Shown here piece by piece: positions 24,494 to 37,400 of a DNA stretch of 64,000 nt. The notes under the pieces are model-generated. The model made no database searches and had not been told where the DNA came from. It was given only the letters and a program-made list of their open reading frames with translations. Origin of the DNA: Otis tarda (Eukaryota > Chordata > Aves > Otidiformes > Otididae). The stretch's first letter is position 1. Every line of letters begins with the position of its first letter. The position numbers and the translations under genes were made by a program. The DNA lies in the NCBI GenBank assembly GCA_026413225.1, contig CM048591.1:46025803-46089802 (forward strand), in the 5' to 3' direction.

Positions 24494-25292
24494 GGTGGGC
24501 CTGTGCAAATCTCATCAAGTTTAACCAGGCCAAGTGCAAGGTCCTGCACGTGGGTCAAAGCAATCCCAAGCACAGATACAGGCTGGGCGGAGAATGGACT
24601 GACAGCAGCCCTGAGGAGGACTTGAGTGTGCTGGTGGATGAGAAGCTCAACATGAGCAGACAATGCACACTTGTAGCCCAGAAAGCCAATCGCTTCTTGG
24701 GTTGCATCACCAGCAGGGTGGCCAGCAGGTTGAGGAAGGTGAGTCTGCCCCTGGTACTCTGCTCTTGTGAGACCCCACCTGGAGTACTGTGTCTAGTTCT
24801 GGAGCCCCCAAGGTAAGAAGGACATTGACCAGTTGGAGAGGGTCCAGAGGAGGGCCACAAAGATGATCAGTGGGCTGTAGCACCTCTCCTATGAGGACAG
24901 GCTGAGAGAGTTGGGGCTGGAGAAGAGGAAGCTCGGGGGAGACCTCATAGCAGTCTTCCAGTACCTCAAGGGGACTTGTAATAAAGATGGGGAGAAACAC
25001 TTCAGTAGGGCCTGTTGCAACAGGACAAGGGTAAGTGTTTTAAAATATGCAAAGGTAGATTCATATTAGAAATTAGGAAAAAGTTATTTACAGTGAGGGT
25101 GGTAGAACACTGGAAGAGGTTGCCCACAGAGGTGGTTGATGCTTCATCCCTGGAAACATTCAAGACTAGGTTGGATGGGGCTTTGAGCAACCTGATCTAG
25201 TTGGAGATGTCCCTGCTTCTTGCAGGGGCGTTGGACTAGATGTATTTTAAAGGTCCCTTCCAACTCTAACTATTCTATGATTCTGTGATTCT
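24494..25292 (+). mobile_element. CR1 LINE, strongly 5'-truncated
   Basis: It begins at GTGGGCCTGTGCAAATCTC, matching ORF2 just after the FADD box. It continues through 'HRYRLGGEWTDSSPEEDLSV', 'NRFLGCITSRVASR', the C-terminal domain and the stop at about 25,198-25,200, then a 3' UTR and a tail ATTCTATGATTCTGTGATTCTG. Frameshifts interrupt it (open pieces 24,550-24,816 and 25,015-25,200). It is more diverged than the 21.8-kb copy, so it is a separate insertion and not a tandem duplicate. Confidence 0.92.
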
Positions 25293-28200
25293 GACTATAA
25301 AAATAAAACTGCTCTTGGATGTGTAGTATAACTCACTAAAAATATTCAGAGTGTGAAATGTGAAAATGTGAAATGACTCAAAGAATACAATGAAGGCCAT
25401 TTACTGCAACTGCACGTACCTACATTGTGCCAGACAGACACATTATATGTATATGTGCATAACAATAGTGTGTGTAACATATGTAGTGCAAGAATAGTAT
25501 ATTTCAGAAAGACCTTCAAGCTAAGTAGACACAGATTGATATAGCATATACATCAGGAGAACATGAAAGAAACAGTTAAATGTTTCAGAACTTCTGGAAA
25601 AGCAACTGAAAGCACACCAAACCAATGGAATAGTTCACCTATGTTGAAGAAACATCACTAATGAGATGCATTCATTTTTTACCTGCATAGTGAAATGCTT
25701 AGGCCTGCCTTGGACAAAATGCACAATTCTTATATTAGACCTAGAAATTAATCTTCTTTTTCCTTTCCTTGTTTTTTTTTTTTTTTTAATCTAATCCCCT
25801 GTTCTGTTCAAGGTGTGCTGTTCCATCTGCATACCCATCAGGCTGCCTGCATAGCCCAAATGGACTGGCACCTCTCAGAGGCTATAAGCAAAGAGGGAGA
25901 ACAGCTGGCAGAAGGCCTCTATGAAATAATAAAACAGTAACAGGTGCTTCAGGCATTCAGGAGCAAGAATGAATATCAGGTCGCAAATGAAATACTTCTA
26001 GGAGGAAAACAGCAGAAAAAAAAAGCAAGCTGTTTGTAAGACAACATGAAGAAACCATGATCTTTGCTTTTGGCTCCTATGAAACTGAAATTAGCAAAGA
26101 GAAGAAAATCAACACAGCTAATGAGTAAAGTTGCAGGAAGCCTAGCTAAAAATAAATGTAATATCTCTGAGTAAACTTTCCATCTTTACTAATTAGAATA
26201 GTGAAATAATTAAATTACTCATGAAAACAGCTAGATATCCCTTGTGTTTTCCAGGGAGAGGCCAAAGAAACAGATGCTGAAACTAAACCCATTTCATAAA
26301 TGATATGAACTAGATATTCCTAATAGATTTCAGGAAAATCATGTTCTTTGGACTATACTATTATAGTAAAGCTCTGGTTTTGCTCTTTTGTTGCTTAATT
26401 TCTTTCTCCCCATGACTAAAATTAAGAATATTGCTAGCTTATCAAAGTCTGCCACTGCTGTGTCTCTTCAGGATTTTCTGCTGTTTTGGTCTCTTATGGC
26501 AATCTTTGCACAAGTAAATTGAGTCTGAAATCAAAAGGAAAAGGAGACAATGGAGGTAAAATATTTTTAAGAGCACCAGAGTTGCAGAATCAGTTTTTTA
26601 ATTAGATACAATTTTTTTCAGTTACTTCACTTCTTCTTTCTTTTTTTTTTTTTCCCTCTTACATCCTGAAAAAAAATGCCAGAAATTCAAAGATATCAAT
26701 CAATTTTAATTGATGCTTTACTGTTAGGGGGTTTTCAGTTGATGTTTACTGTCTTGGATTTAAGAACTGAAGATGTTATTGAGTGTGAAAACTAATGGTC
26801 TTTTAAAAAAAATAAAGTTGAGTGAGAAATACCATGAGATAAATTGTTCTTATTATTACTTGTAGCACTTCAGAAGCTGTAACTGGTTATCAAGACAAGA
26901 CTGCTCATTGTTGTAGAAACACATAGAAATAAGTCCCTAACAACTTACAAACTCACTAATAGTGAGTTATTTTAAAGTAATGAGATCAGTGCAGTGAAAA
27001 CATATGTTTTTCAAATAAACAAAAATTTATTTGAAAAAAAAAAAACCTGTAGGAGGCCAGTATCCTGGGTCATATAAAGAGAAATAAATGAATTACTGGT
27101 AAATGAAGTATGTGTAGCAGGTACAGTGAGGCTGGCTGGCTACAAAGGACTAAAAAGGAACACAAATAGCCTGTTTACAAGTCATAAAAAACAAAAAAAA
27201 CCATCGAACTGTGAAGGAAAGCTGACATGTCTGATTCTGATATACAGGTATTTGGAGTCAGTACAACATACAATGAGCCTCTATAATAATTGTTCACATC
27301 AGCTTCAGAGGAATAGAGGGGAAGAAACCCAAACCAAACGAAACAAAAAAAATCCTAGTTCCTTATGTTATCCTACTTCCCCATAATCTTTCAATTACTT
27401 TCAATCAGAAAGTAATCACTTTCAATCAGAAATCACACTACTGCTGTTTGGCAACTTCCATTCAAGCGTGATGACCGAGATATGACCCAGGCACCAAATA
27501 TTTAACACTTATTCCAGAGTCACCAATAGTTGTGTGGTTTTTTTTTTTTTAAATAGAAATAGTTTGTTGGGTTTTCTTAAAAACTGTTCTTATAGTATTC
27601 GTGTGTTATTTTGTATATGTACCTATCTACTTCCACTTGGTAAAAAAAAAAAAAATCATTGAAGATATAATTTCTTGCTTTGTTTACTTTTCTGTCAAAA
27701 TACTTAGTGATTTCTGATGAACAGTAACAAAACAGGAATTTTTTTTTAAATCTTTGTTTCACTCTCTCTGATTCACCTGAACAAGAAGTTAATCCTTTTT
27801 GAACTGAAATATGTCATTCATTAAAAAAGTAATTTTTTTATTTTAAAATGTTATGACTAGAAAAATTACCAGTGCCCTTCAATGCCTCAAGACAGTAGTA
27901 GCAGTGTATAAAATAATTAGAACCCAAAACAACTCATAAGACGTTTAACATTACTGCATAGATCACTGACTGGCAGAGCTATCAGAACCTGTTATTTCAG
28001 ACTCTGGTGTATTTTATTAGTCATATTCAGTGAGCAATATCTACATCCAGCCTCTGCAGATAAAGTTTGTTCATGTAGTGTTTTCCCTCTGCAGCTGAAT
28101 TGTGCTTATATACTTTGCCTGTACTTATTATATTTTCCACATAGCTGAGAACTAATGTGCAATTATATCCTGGGGCCTACAACAACAAAAAAAAAACCCC

Positions 28201-31200
28201 ATGTTGTGAGATATCAACATGTCTAAATGCATTTCTACTGGAAACTCCTTGAAGAGAAGTTTTGGCCTGCTTGTGTAAACATCGGTGGAAATGTACTAGC
28301 AAGTTAGGTCTTCTCAGAGTATGATATTCCCTGGATATGGTCCAAATTCTGGTTACAATTATAAAGGACCTTGGAGTAAGCCTTTAAATTGTAATTATTA
28401 TGCTGTTGATTGAGTTGTTAGTGATGAGTGTTTGAAAGATGACTACTGTTGCAGTTGCCTTCTGATTTCTTGTTTCACGTACTTTGAGGAGAGAAATCCT
28501 TGAAATAGTCATAAATAAATATTTTATGTATAGATTTTTCTCACATAGCACAATTTCTTAAACAGTGTGTTATAAAAAATGCACTTTTACATAAATTTAG
28601 CAGCTTTTTTCCCTTTCTTTTCCATTATCAGCCATCTTTAGTAATAAGAATTTGCCCTGTAAAACTTTTGGTTATGGGGTTTTGACTTTTTTTTTTGCCT
28701 TATTTTGTGAGTTTTTTATGCTTGAATGGATTATTATGAGAAAAGACATGACTGCATGTGACGAAAGAAGTTTAAAATAAAATTCTAAAGATAAATATGA
28801 AATATATAACATCTTCATAAAGGGCAACTACAAGAGGCATTTAGGTGTTTTGGTTCAAAAAAAAATTTAATAGTAATGCTTAAAATAGTATATTGATGGA
28901 ATAAAACCCTGCATCAACTTAGGGTACGTGGACCTAACACTTGAGACATTGAGCAAATTTAATATATCTTGAAGTCCTGACCCTGACAGTTTTGAGACAT
29001 AATAGTCTACAGTAAAGAATGTGGTACATTTAAAGAGACTTCCCAGAGAAGATGATGCTTCTTGTCTCTACTACTTAGTAATGACTTATGCCCTGTAACT
29101 CACGTTCTAATTAGCCACAATTTTTCTTCTGCTGTAGTGAAAAGCTGAGACTGTTCTGCTGAAGTCTTTGGAATTACGTGATGCAAATCATGAAGGACTG
29201 AGACTACAGTCTTCTTTGTACTTAGTATAACCCCTGCTTTTATTTTCCATGAGCCTTTCTCAAGTTAATACGAAATAGGCTTGCATATTTCTTTTGAAGA
29301 CAAAACAGGAGTGAACATCTTTAATAACAATTTATAACTTCTACCTAGGATTACTTGTTGCACTTCAGATTGAGACAGTATCCTGGTTTAACACTCTGAT
29401 CTTCAAGGAAAAATGATATTTTGTATGGTTTGAGGGCTCCTACCTCAACACTGAGGATGGTACATAACTCCAGGCAGTAAAAATCATTCCTTCATCTGTT
29501 CTCTTTGCAGTGACTTGCATTTGTCCACCAGTATTTAAGTCCGACCCTCAATAAGTGTTGCCTAAATGGCTTGAAACTTTTTTTCCACTTGCGACAGGAC
29601 ATAAAAATACTAGGACCCAAACTTTTCATGTTGTGTGACAGAATAATTTCAAAATAGAGAGGTTCCTTTAGATTTTTAAATGAAGTATTGAGAAATATGT
29701 GCTGGGGGAAAAGACTACTTGAGAAGAAGAAGCTAATGGAGTGAGTAAACAAAATCAACAGCCTTTCTTCCTCTACAAATTTATATTGGCTACAAGAAAC
29801 AGTAGTGGATTTTATAAGTAAATTATTTGTAATATCCTACCATCACTCAGTTCCTCAAAAATTCCTTAATTTAGTGAAATTGCATTTGAAGAGAGCTCGT
29901 TATGGCTTTTGAAATTATGGCTTTAGTTATTGACAGACATTTCAGAATGGCATCCATAAATGTAACACATTAATTATTCTACGAGATAGCTGTGGAGTTG
30001 AAAAAAAGGTGCAGGTGGTGCCTGCCTAATTATTGTAAGCTCTAAATAGTTTGATGATGGTCACCAAAGGAAATTAAATTAGTTGTCTAGATAGAAGAAG
30101 CATTTTGGTCCTTTCCATAAAATGTGACATACACTTTTGGCTTTTACATGTGTACATCAAAGTGGATTGTATAATTTGACTTGTGACAGATCTTGGTACT
30201 TTATATGCACAAATATGCTATATTCTCTTAGGTACATGATACTACTCATGTTTGTAATCCTTTTTGGTAGAAATACTCTCTCTTTTTTAATGTTCCTTGA
30301 AGTATTCTTGTATTAAATATTCACCCGTTTCTAGGATAAGCACCTGCTGAAACCCTAAATAACTGTTAGAAGAATAAGTTTCACAAAAGTTGGACAATAT
30401 GTTAATATATTCTGCCTCTGTATGCTCATGTTTAATAATGCATGCCGTCTCATTCTGGCACATAGCTTATTCTCTCCTCAACTTAACATTTGTTTATGAA
30501 TATTATAACAGAAGTTCTTCATTTGTTAATCCATTTTGCACAGCAACCTGAGAGACCCCTCATTTTACTGTATGCAGTGTGTGCCAGAAAGCTGTCTTTT
30601 GAGATAAACCTTACAAATACTTTAGGATTTCTATAATGATGCAGAAACTAGAATGAGCCTGCTCTGCTAGACCTTTCATTTTCATTACAATATGTCTTTG
30701 AATAAGATTAATTTGGATTTTGTTAGGAAATGGCAATATATTTGCCTCTACCAGGAATATGTAAATGAGATTTTTTTCATATTTCCATAAGTCTGAATTG
30801 GTCTTGAATTCTTCATATCAATTGTTTTCTTTTCTTGTTCTATTTTTCCCTAAATGTTGACAGTGCCTGGCTGAATACTTCATGGTCATGTATGAGTATG
30901 TATGAAATATATTAAAGGAGGGTTGTTGGAGTGGAATTATGGTTATAAGGTTGATAGCTACTGAATTGAATCATTTTGCTGATGAAATCATGCTGATTAT
31001 TTCTGATATACTTCAACAGTCTGAACTTTCTGTTGATTCAGTATTTTTACTTTAAGATTTAGGTTAACATGTCAGTCTATACTCTACTATACTCTACTAT
31101 AGTGTGAGATCCAAAATATTAACTAAAAGCTGGAAACTAGGATTTCTTGCTTTTAAATGCCTAGACTCAAGGGAAAAATCCCAAGACATCCTCTCAGTAC

Positions 31201-33264
31201 ACAGGATTATTCTGCAGAGCCTGCAAAATCTTAGTCACTTTGAAATGAGAACCAAAGAATACAGTTCCCTGAACAGAAAGAGTCTGAAGTCCAGACAGCT
31301 ATCAGGCTCGCTAGAATAGGAAACAGTTGACAAGCAAATAAGAAAGCTGCAGGACAAATATAATTCCTTCTCCCCACGTCTTGCTCAGTATGATTCACTT
31401 TTTTTTTTTTCTTCTTTTTTATCTTTTTTTTAATACTCTAGGTGCCAAAAGGGAGATGATGCTCCCCCTCTGTCAAATACATCATAATTTCCTCTACATT
31501 TTATCAAAATAATAGTATTTGTAGCTGATTTTATTTGGATAAGCTTTTTTGAGAATGCAGTTAGTCTTAGAGGATGGAACGTGTGTTCCTGTCAGGTATG
31601 ATCTATTCTGAGTATATGCGAAAGCACGAGTCTAAGTTCTCAGGAAAACACACAAGAAAAAGAACCCCTCACATGTGGAACTTAGGTACCTGCAAGGTAA
31701 GTCATAAGCCAAGAATAAATTTCTGAACTAGAATCTTGATATTCTCTTCTAAGTCAAGGATTCTCCTTAACTTTGCCTTCAAAAGTTACAGTTTCAGCCA
31801 GGTAAACATCAGCTTGTAACCGATTGCAGAAACCTCTGAGTCAAGAGAGAGCTATAAACTTCACAAAACAATTAATTTAAATTTTTTTTTTAAATTATTC
31901 TGGTTAAAGGTACTGAGCGAATTTGATAGTGTTGGAGCACTTGATTGCTCTGTCAAGAAAAAATGCAAACTTTATTCTGGGACAGTTGCCCTACTTTTAA
32001 GGATGATTCAGACAAAAATCTGAATTAGGAGTCTTTTGAAGTTCTAGTAGGTGCAGATTTCACATGAAGCATTCTGAAATAAAGACTTTCCAAATTTCTA
32101 ATTTTGTTCCTCTTGTGATAGCCGCTTTGTATTGATGGATGTACCAAGAAAATCCAAACTGGTTATAAGCTGTTTGTTTCATTGTTCCCTGCCCCTGAGG
32201 AAATTTCTGTTGCTGGAAACAACAGTATAAAGCCTGACAGTAGAATGAATAGTTTCTAATAGCCTTAATTAGATAAGATGTCCCCTTAAATAAGATGCTG
32301 GTTATTTGTTTGCTCAGATCTCTTTAATATTACTTATCCTATAGGTTTGAGAGCAATTTAATTGTAACCTGGTGAGGTAAGGCCCCTTACAAAGTTCTTT
32401 TTTCCGCTTGTTTTTTAAAACCCTTTTTTGAATTCAATCAGTGTTCAAATGGTTTTTGCAACGAATATTGGTTTTAAAAAATTACCATGTGACTTTAAGC
32501 TACCTGCTATAATCATAGGAGATTATAAGATGTTATTTCACCTAAGACTGAGTTTCATTTTGTTTCTTTCAACCACATATGGCTTTCAGATTATCTAGAA
32601 AAGCAAGTCAATTGCCCTACTCCTTCCAATAAATACTTAAATATTCTCAGTATTGGGCTTTAAATTGTGTAATTTTCCCTTTCCTTTTTAAGTCATCATA
32701 TTAGATTCCTGTTCTGATTTTGTATTAATTTAATATTAGATACAATATCTTTACTGAAGGGCTGTATAATGGAAAAATAATTAAGTAAATTCAGTTTGGT
32801 TTATGCTCAAATATTTTATATTTGAAAATTTATTCTGTGCTATTAATATAAATAGTCAAAATATTTAGGACCTTTCTGAGTGGATTTAAATAAAAAAATT
32901 TAAAGCTTAGCTTGAAGTTTGAATGTTTTTCTTAATTTTTTTTCTGTCTGTAGATGAAAATTCCCTTAATTTTTGTCCTACCAAGTTCAGTTCCATCTGC
33001 CTATCTGAGTCTTTCTTAGGGGTACGGATGATAAAAAAATTAATGGACTAAATTGTTTTGAAAAGCTTCTAGAAGTAGCATTCACAAAACTTCAAAAGCT
33101 GGTTAAGACACTCATGGAAATTTAACTTGTTTGGGAATAATGGGTTTTGCAGTTACCTCAACCTGTGTATATATTCCTTATCTTTGAACAGTCTATATAG
33201 TATTGCATGAATATATTATCTTGGACTGAAAAAGAGAAATATCAAAATATCTCTCTACGTCTAC
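25293..33264. other. Unassigned AT-rich region (8 kb)
   Basis: No gene, LINE or LTR recognised. It holds T/A runs near 25,771, 26,641, 27,541 and 31,399, a direct repeat of CTTTCAATCAGAAA near 27,398-27,432, and two perfect copies of ACTCTACTAT at 31,081-31,100. Short frames here have no family features. Confidence 0.5.
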
Positions 33265-33451
33265 ATAGGTGTCGTAGTTCAGCCCTGATCGGGACCAGAC
33301 TACGCAGTCTCTCTCTCGCTCCCCCAACCCTCCGAGAGAATAGGAGGAGATGATACAAGAAAAACGGCTCAAGGTTTGAGATAAGGACAGGGAGAAATCC
33401 TTAAAGCTACCGTCACGGGCAAAACAGACTCAACTTGGGGAAAACTATTCA

Positions 33452-33457
33452 TTTATT
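33452..33457 (-). terminator. LTR poly(A) signal AATAAA (copy 2)
   Basis: AATAAA on the minus strand in the context GAAATAAATGAATAG, at the position equivalent to 41,298-41,303 in copy 3. It marks the expected R-region end of the LTR transcript. Confidence 0.5.
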
Positions 33458-33796
33458 TCTAAAATTAGCAGGAGAATGAGACAGGGAACAAGATAACCTC
33501 CCCCCACCCCTCCCTCTTCCTGGGCTTAACATTATCTATACTACCTCTCCTCCCGAGTGGCACGGGGCGGGGAAAAAGGGAATGGGGGTCGCAGTCAGTT
33601 CATCACGTGTTGTTTTATGCCGCTGTGTCATTGTCGGGGGAAGAACTCCTCGCATTCCTCCTCTGCTCCAGCGTGGGGTCCCTCCCACGGGCCACAGTCC
33701 TTCGTGAAACTGCTCCGGCATGGGTCATCTCTTCCACGGGGTGCAGTCCCTCTAGAACAGCTGTCCCAGCGGGCCCTCCACGGGCCACAGCCTCCT

Positions 33797-33991
33797 TCAG
33801 GCATCCACCTGCTCTGGCGTGGGGTCCTCCACGGGCTGCAGGTGGATCTCTGCCCCTCCGTGGACCTCCATGGGCTGCAGGGGGACAACCCGCTCCACCA
33901 TGGTCTTCACCACGAGTTGCAGAGGAATCTTGGCCAGGAGCCGCATTACTCCTCCCCCTCCTTCTTCACTGACCTTGGCGTCTGCAGCCAT
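33797..33991 (-). other. 64-codon ORF in LTR copy 2, conserved in position
   Basis: ATG to TGA on the LTR sense strand, beginning MAADAKVSEEGGGGVMRLLA, with the internal PLQPMEVHGGAEIHL and ending EQVDA. It lies about 240 bp downstream of the LTR TATA-like box, so it would sit near the start of an LTR-driven transcript. The same frame, with the same length, start and stop, is present in copy 3. It has no signal peptide, membrane segment or recognised domain; part of it is the translation of a GC-rich imperfect repeat. The amino-acid differences between copies 2 and 3 are as numerous as the silent ones, so there is no sign of purifying selection. It could be a vestigial leader peptide or a chance frame in repeat-rich DNA. 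Confidence 0.3.
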
Positions 33992-34228
33992 TCCTTACAA
34001 CAGGCTGGCAGACGCCTCTCAGGATCCTTTTTACATCTCGTTCACTTCTCATCTCCTCTCCACTTCTTGCAGCCAGGCTGGGCTGAGTTGGGCCCAGTTG
34101 GCTGCCTAGCGGGAGGCCAGAGGGTGAGGCCTGCAAGGCCCACAAGACTCACACCTCCCCCTCTCTGCCCCCCGCTCAGCTGCTTCATATCTTCTCTTCT
34201 TCTTTTTTTTTTTTCTGTTTTCCCCTTC

Positions 34229-34235
34229 TTAAATA
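34229..34235 (-). promoter_or_regulatory. TATA-like box of LTR copy 2
   Basis: TATTTAA on the minus strand, within ACGTATTTAAGAAGGGG, as in the other two copies. Confidence 0.45.
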
Positions 34236-34413
34236 CGTTATTGCAGAGGTGTTATCACAGAACATTCTGCTACCAATTGGCTCAGCCTTGGCCAGCAGTG
34301 GGTCTGCCCTAGGCCCGGCCGAGTCCACTAAACAAAGGGGAGCAACTTCTAGCAGTTTCCTACAGAAGCTACCACCTTAGGCCCCCCCTCACTAACAAAA
34401 CCAGAACAATAGG

Positions 34414-37400
34414 CTAAAGAAGTTGGATAGAATAAGCACTTAATCACTGGCTTCTGATAGAAGAACTTTGTATTTGATTACAAGTTGTTCTGGTTTATTG
34501 TGGTTTGTCTATTTTTTTACTATTAGAACTTCAGTGTTATCAAATACCTTATAATGAAATATATTTATGTTTTGTATTTTGCATCCATGAATATTTTTAC
34601 CTTCAAGGAAATAATAAGTAGTGAACAAAAGAAAAACAAAAGGAACACAAATGACCCAAAAACCCAAATAAATTATTTGGAGCCAGAAATTTGTCTTAAT
34701 TATCCTTATAAAGCAATTCTGAAGGCAAGAGTGGCTGGTTTCCAATTGATTAACTGTACTTCTGGTATTGCCCCTGCAGTTCAAAATGACTCTTGCCTTG
34801 GAGTGACATAGATCACAGAAACATGCTTCCTGGTGATGCTAGCAAGCCATAAAATCACTAATTAAAACTAAAAATCTATTTTTTTTTGTCTATAACAAAA
34901 TGAAGTTTATTCATATCCCTTGCAGGCTTCAAGAATTAGAGAAATGCTTGAACATTCTTTCATTGGTATCTTTATAGCCCACAGTGTATTCAATGTTTCT
35001 TTTCTTTAGGAGGGTATGATACAAGTCAAAAGTAATTAGTCAATTAGTAAAAGTCAAGTCAATTAGTAAAAGATATTACCACATGGATGTTTGCATCACC
35101 TGTTAATCTCTAAAGATTTTGGAAATATACAATACAGAAAATCATTTACCTAATCACTCTTTTTTTTTTTTGCAAGAAGGAGTATATTTAACAGGAGGTG
35201 ATTGAAGTTAAATCTCAGCCAACTTTCTCTCTATATAATTCTTCCCCAGATTGGCTAAAGAACCTGACACTCTTCCCTGGGAAAACTATAAAACGTCAAA
35301 AACTGCATGGAGACCCCAGTGCCCAATGCACTTCTGTTGGTAAAGTGGGGACATGCTGTTACTAAGGCAGCTGGCCCTACAGACAGAGAGCTCCATGGTC
35401 TGTGTATGTGACTGGAAAAATTGTGACATGGTCCAAAATACTTTCTGTAAAATTCTGAACACTTTCTAACAGATGAGCAAATTATAGAACCCACTTCTGA
35501 AATGTCTGTTGGTTTTCCAGAACCCTTTGCTTTCCAGTAGATATGTGTTCATTAAGATAATTAGCTTGCAAAGCATTTGCAGGAACATGTGGCAAGATGA
35601 CCTGCAAGCATACAAGTAATTAGCAGTAAATCAAACACAGTAGGCTGATCAGTGTATTCTTGTTTGTTACATGGAACATACTTGCTAAACCTTTAGAAAT
35701 GTGCTTTGCCATGAGAAAGATAACTTATTTTCCCATGAGACAGAAAAATTAGGCTAGTATTCCACCATACTTAGACCACTAAAATGTCACCAAAAAAAAA
35801 AAAAAAAAAATTGTGACACACATGCATGCCCACACACGGAATAGGAAGAGCCATTATTTCACACTGAGTCATCATTTTATGTTACTTTATAAAGGCACAC
35901 CAGTAATCACAGTAAGCACAGATTACCAGTATATTATAACCTAACATTCAGAATCACTAATCACGTGAATATATGCAGTAAAGAAAAAGTAATGGATACC
36001 AACTACGGACTAGAAAAGGTGGATTTTTTTCTTGAATGCATTGCATTCTGCCTGATTCAGTAAATTCTAAAGTTTTGTGCAAAGTGAGTCAGCAGATCTA
36101 AGTTAGCTCCTGTTTTGAATATAAAGAATAAAACCACTAATATTTATCAGTGAAAGACCATGGCAGTTTCTTTTACATTTTAGTCAATGACAGTTTAGAG
36201 TTCATGGTTGAAGACTACATTTTAACTGTACTTAGTTAAAAGATTTCAAGCTTTCATATATTTGGTTTGAAGATATGTTCACATTTGCTATTGTGGCATA
36301 TGTAAAGTAGGCTTATCTGTGAAAGAAAATATCAACCTTTGAGGCACAGTCTCTTTCAATAGCAAGCCTAAGTCAGCTTCCTACTGGTAGTTCACCCTAT
36401 ATGTCCTTGGACCAGTTTTCAGACATTCGTATGTCGGTAAGAGTCCTAAAAGATGTAATAGATCTAAAATGGGAATTAAAGTCCACCCTAAACACTTCTC
36501 TTCCTCACCTCAAGTACTCTACAGCTGTCCTGAAAAAAAGACATTGAAGACTGTGGGAATAGGTAACCTTTCTGACTAAAGGCTTACTATTTCATCTATT
36601 AGACTTGCACAGTCTCTTTGAGATAAATCTCCTCAACTTTTATTATGAAGCATAAAAATTCAATGTAATATCACCATGTACAGGCTTTTGAAAGTTACTG
36701 TTTTATTAATTGCATATTTGCTAATACAGTCTACATAATCTCAGAATTTTATTCATTTTAATTTGAAACACTTTTTGAAAATATGTTTGTTAAAATAAAG
36801 ACTAATTAGTCCACTTACTAATCATTTTTCCAAGTAATTTTTTCTCTCATTTGAACTTTTGATCTTTTCAGTATGTTGTGCTTGAGAGTAGCATTCTTTG
36901 TGTTGGTATTTCGATTAATCACCTTTCCATCAGTCTTTTTATTAATTTTAAATATGTTTTAGTTTTGAAAAAAACCTTAAAATTTTTGTTAGTAGATGTA
37001 ATTATTATAATATCTGCTTATAAATCATCAACAAAACAGAAATTTTATAGGCTGATTTGTCACAAAATCTTCTGTTTTAATTTATTTGTTCAACATTCCT
37101 GTCCTCTTCCTCTTTCTTTCTTCTTTATTTTGTATTAATCTGAGGGGTGGGGTAGGAGAGTGGTTGTGTGTGCTAACTTCTCTGTCATTCCCTGATTGCA
37201 TTAGTTTTAATCTTGTAAATAAAATGTCCTAGCGGAACAAATCCTTGGTCTTGATAACACATCCTGAAGTCAACAAAGAGTCAGGATGTCAAAGACATGT
37301 GATTCAGACAAGGATGACATTTCATTAGAGGATGTATAATTGAAACCTTTCTCAGGCAATAGAATTTTCATTATTTCCAGGCCCGTCAATAAAACCAACA

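Larger units (their letters stand above)
33270..34408 (-). mobile_element. Solo LTR of family LTR-A, copy 2
   Basis: Same element as copy 1 and in the same orientation: minus-strand start TGTTCTGGTTTTG, end GGGCTGAACTACGACA. Exact 5-bp target-site duplications ATAGG lie at 33,265-33,269 and 34,409-34,413, which fixes both boundaries and supports an ERVL-type integrase. The minus strand carries TATTTAA (34,229-34,235 on the plus strand as TTAAATA), the small ORF at 33,797-33,991, and an AATAAA poly(A) signal at 33,452-33,457. No internal proviral sequence. The plus-strand frames of 251 and 121 codons are antisense shadows. Confidence 0.92.
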
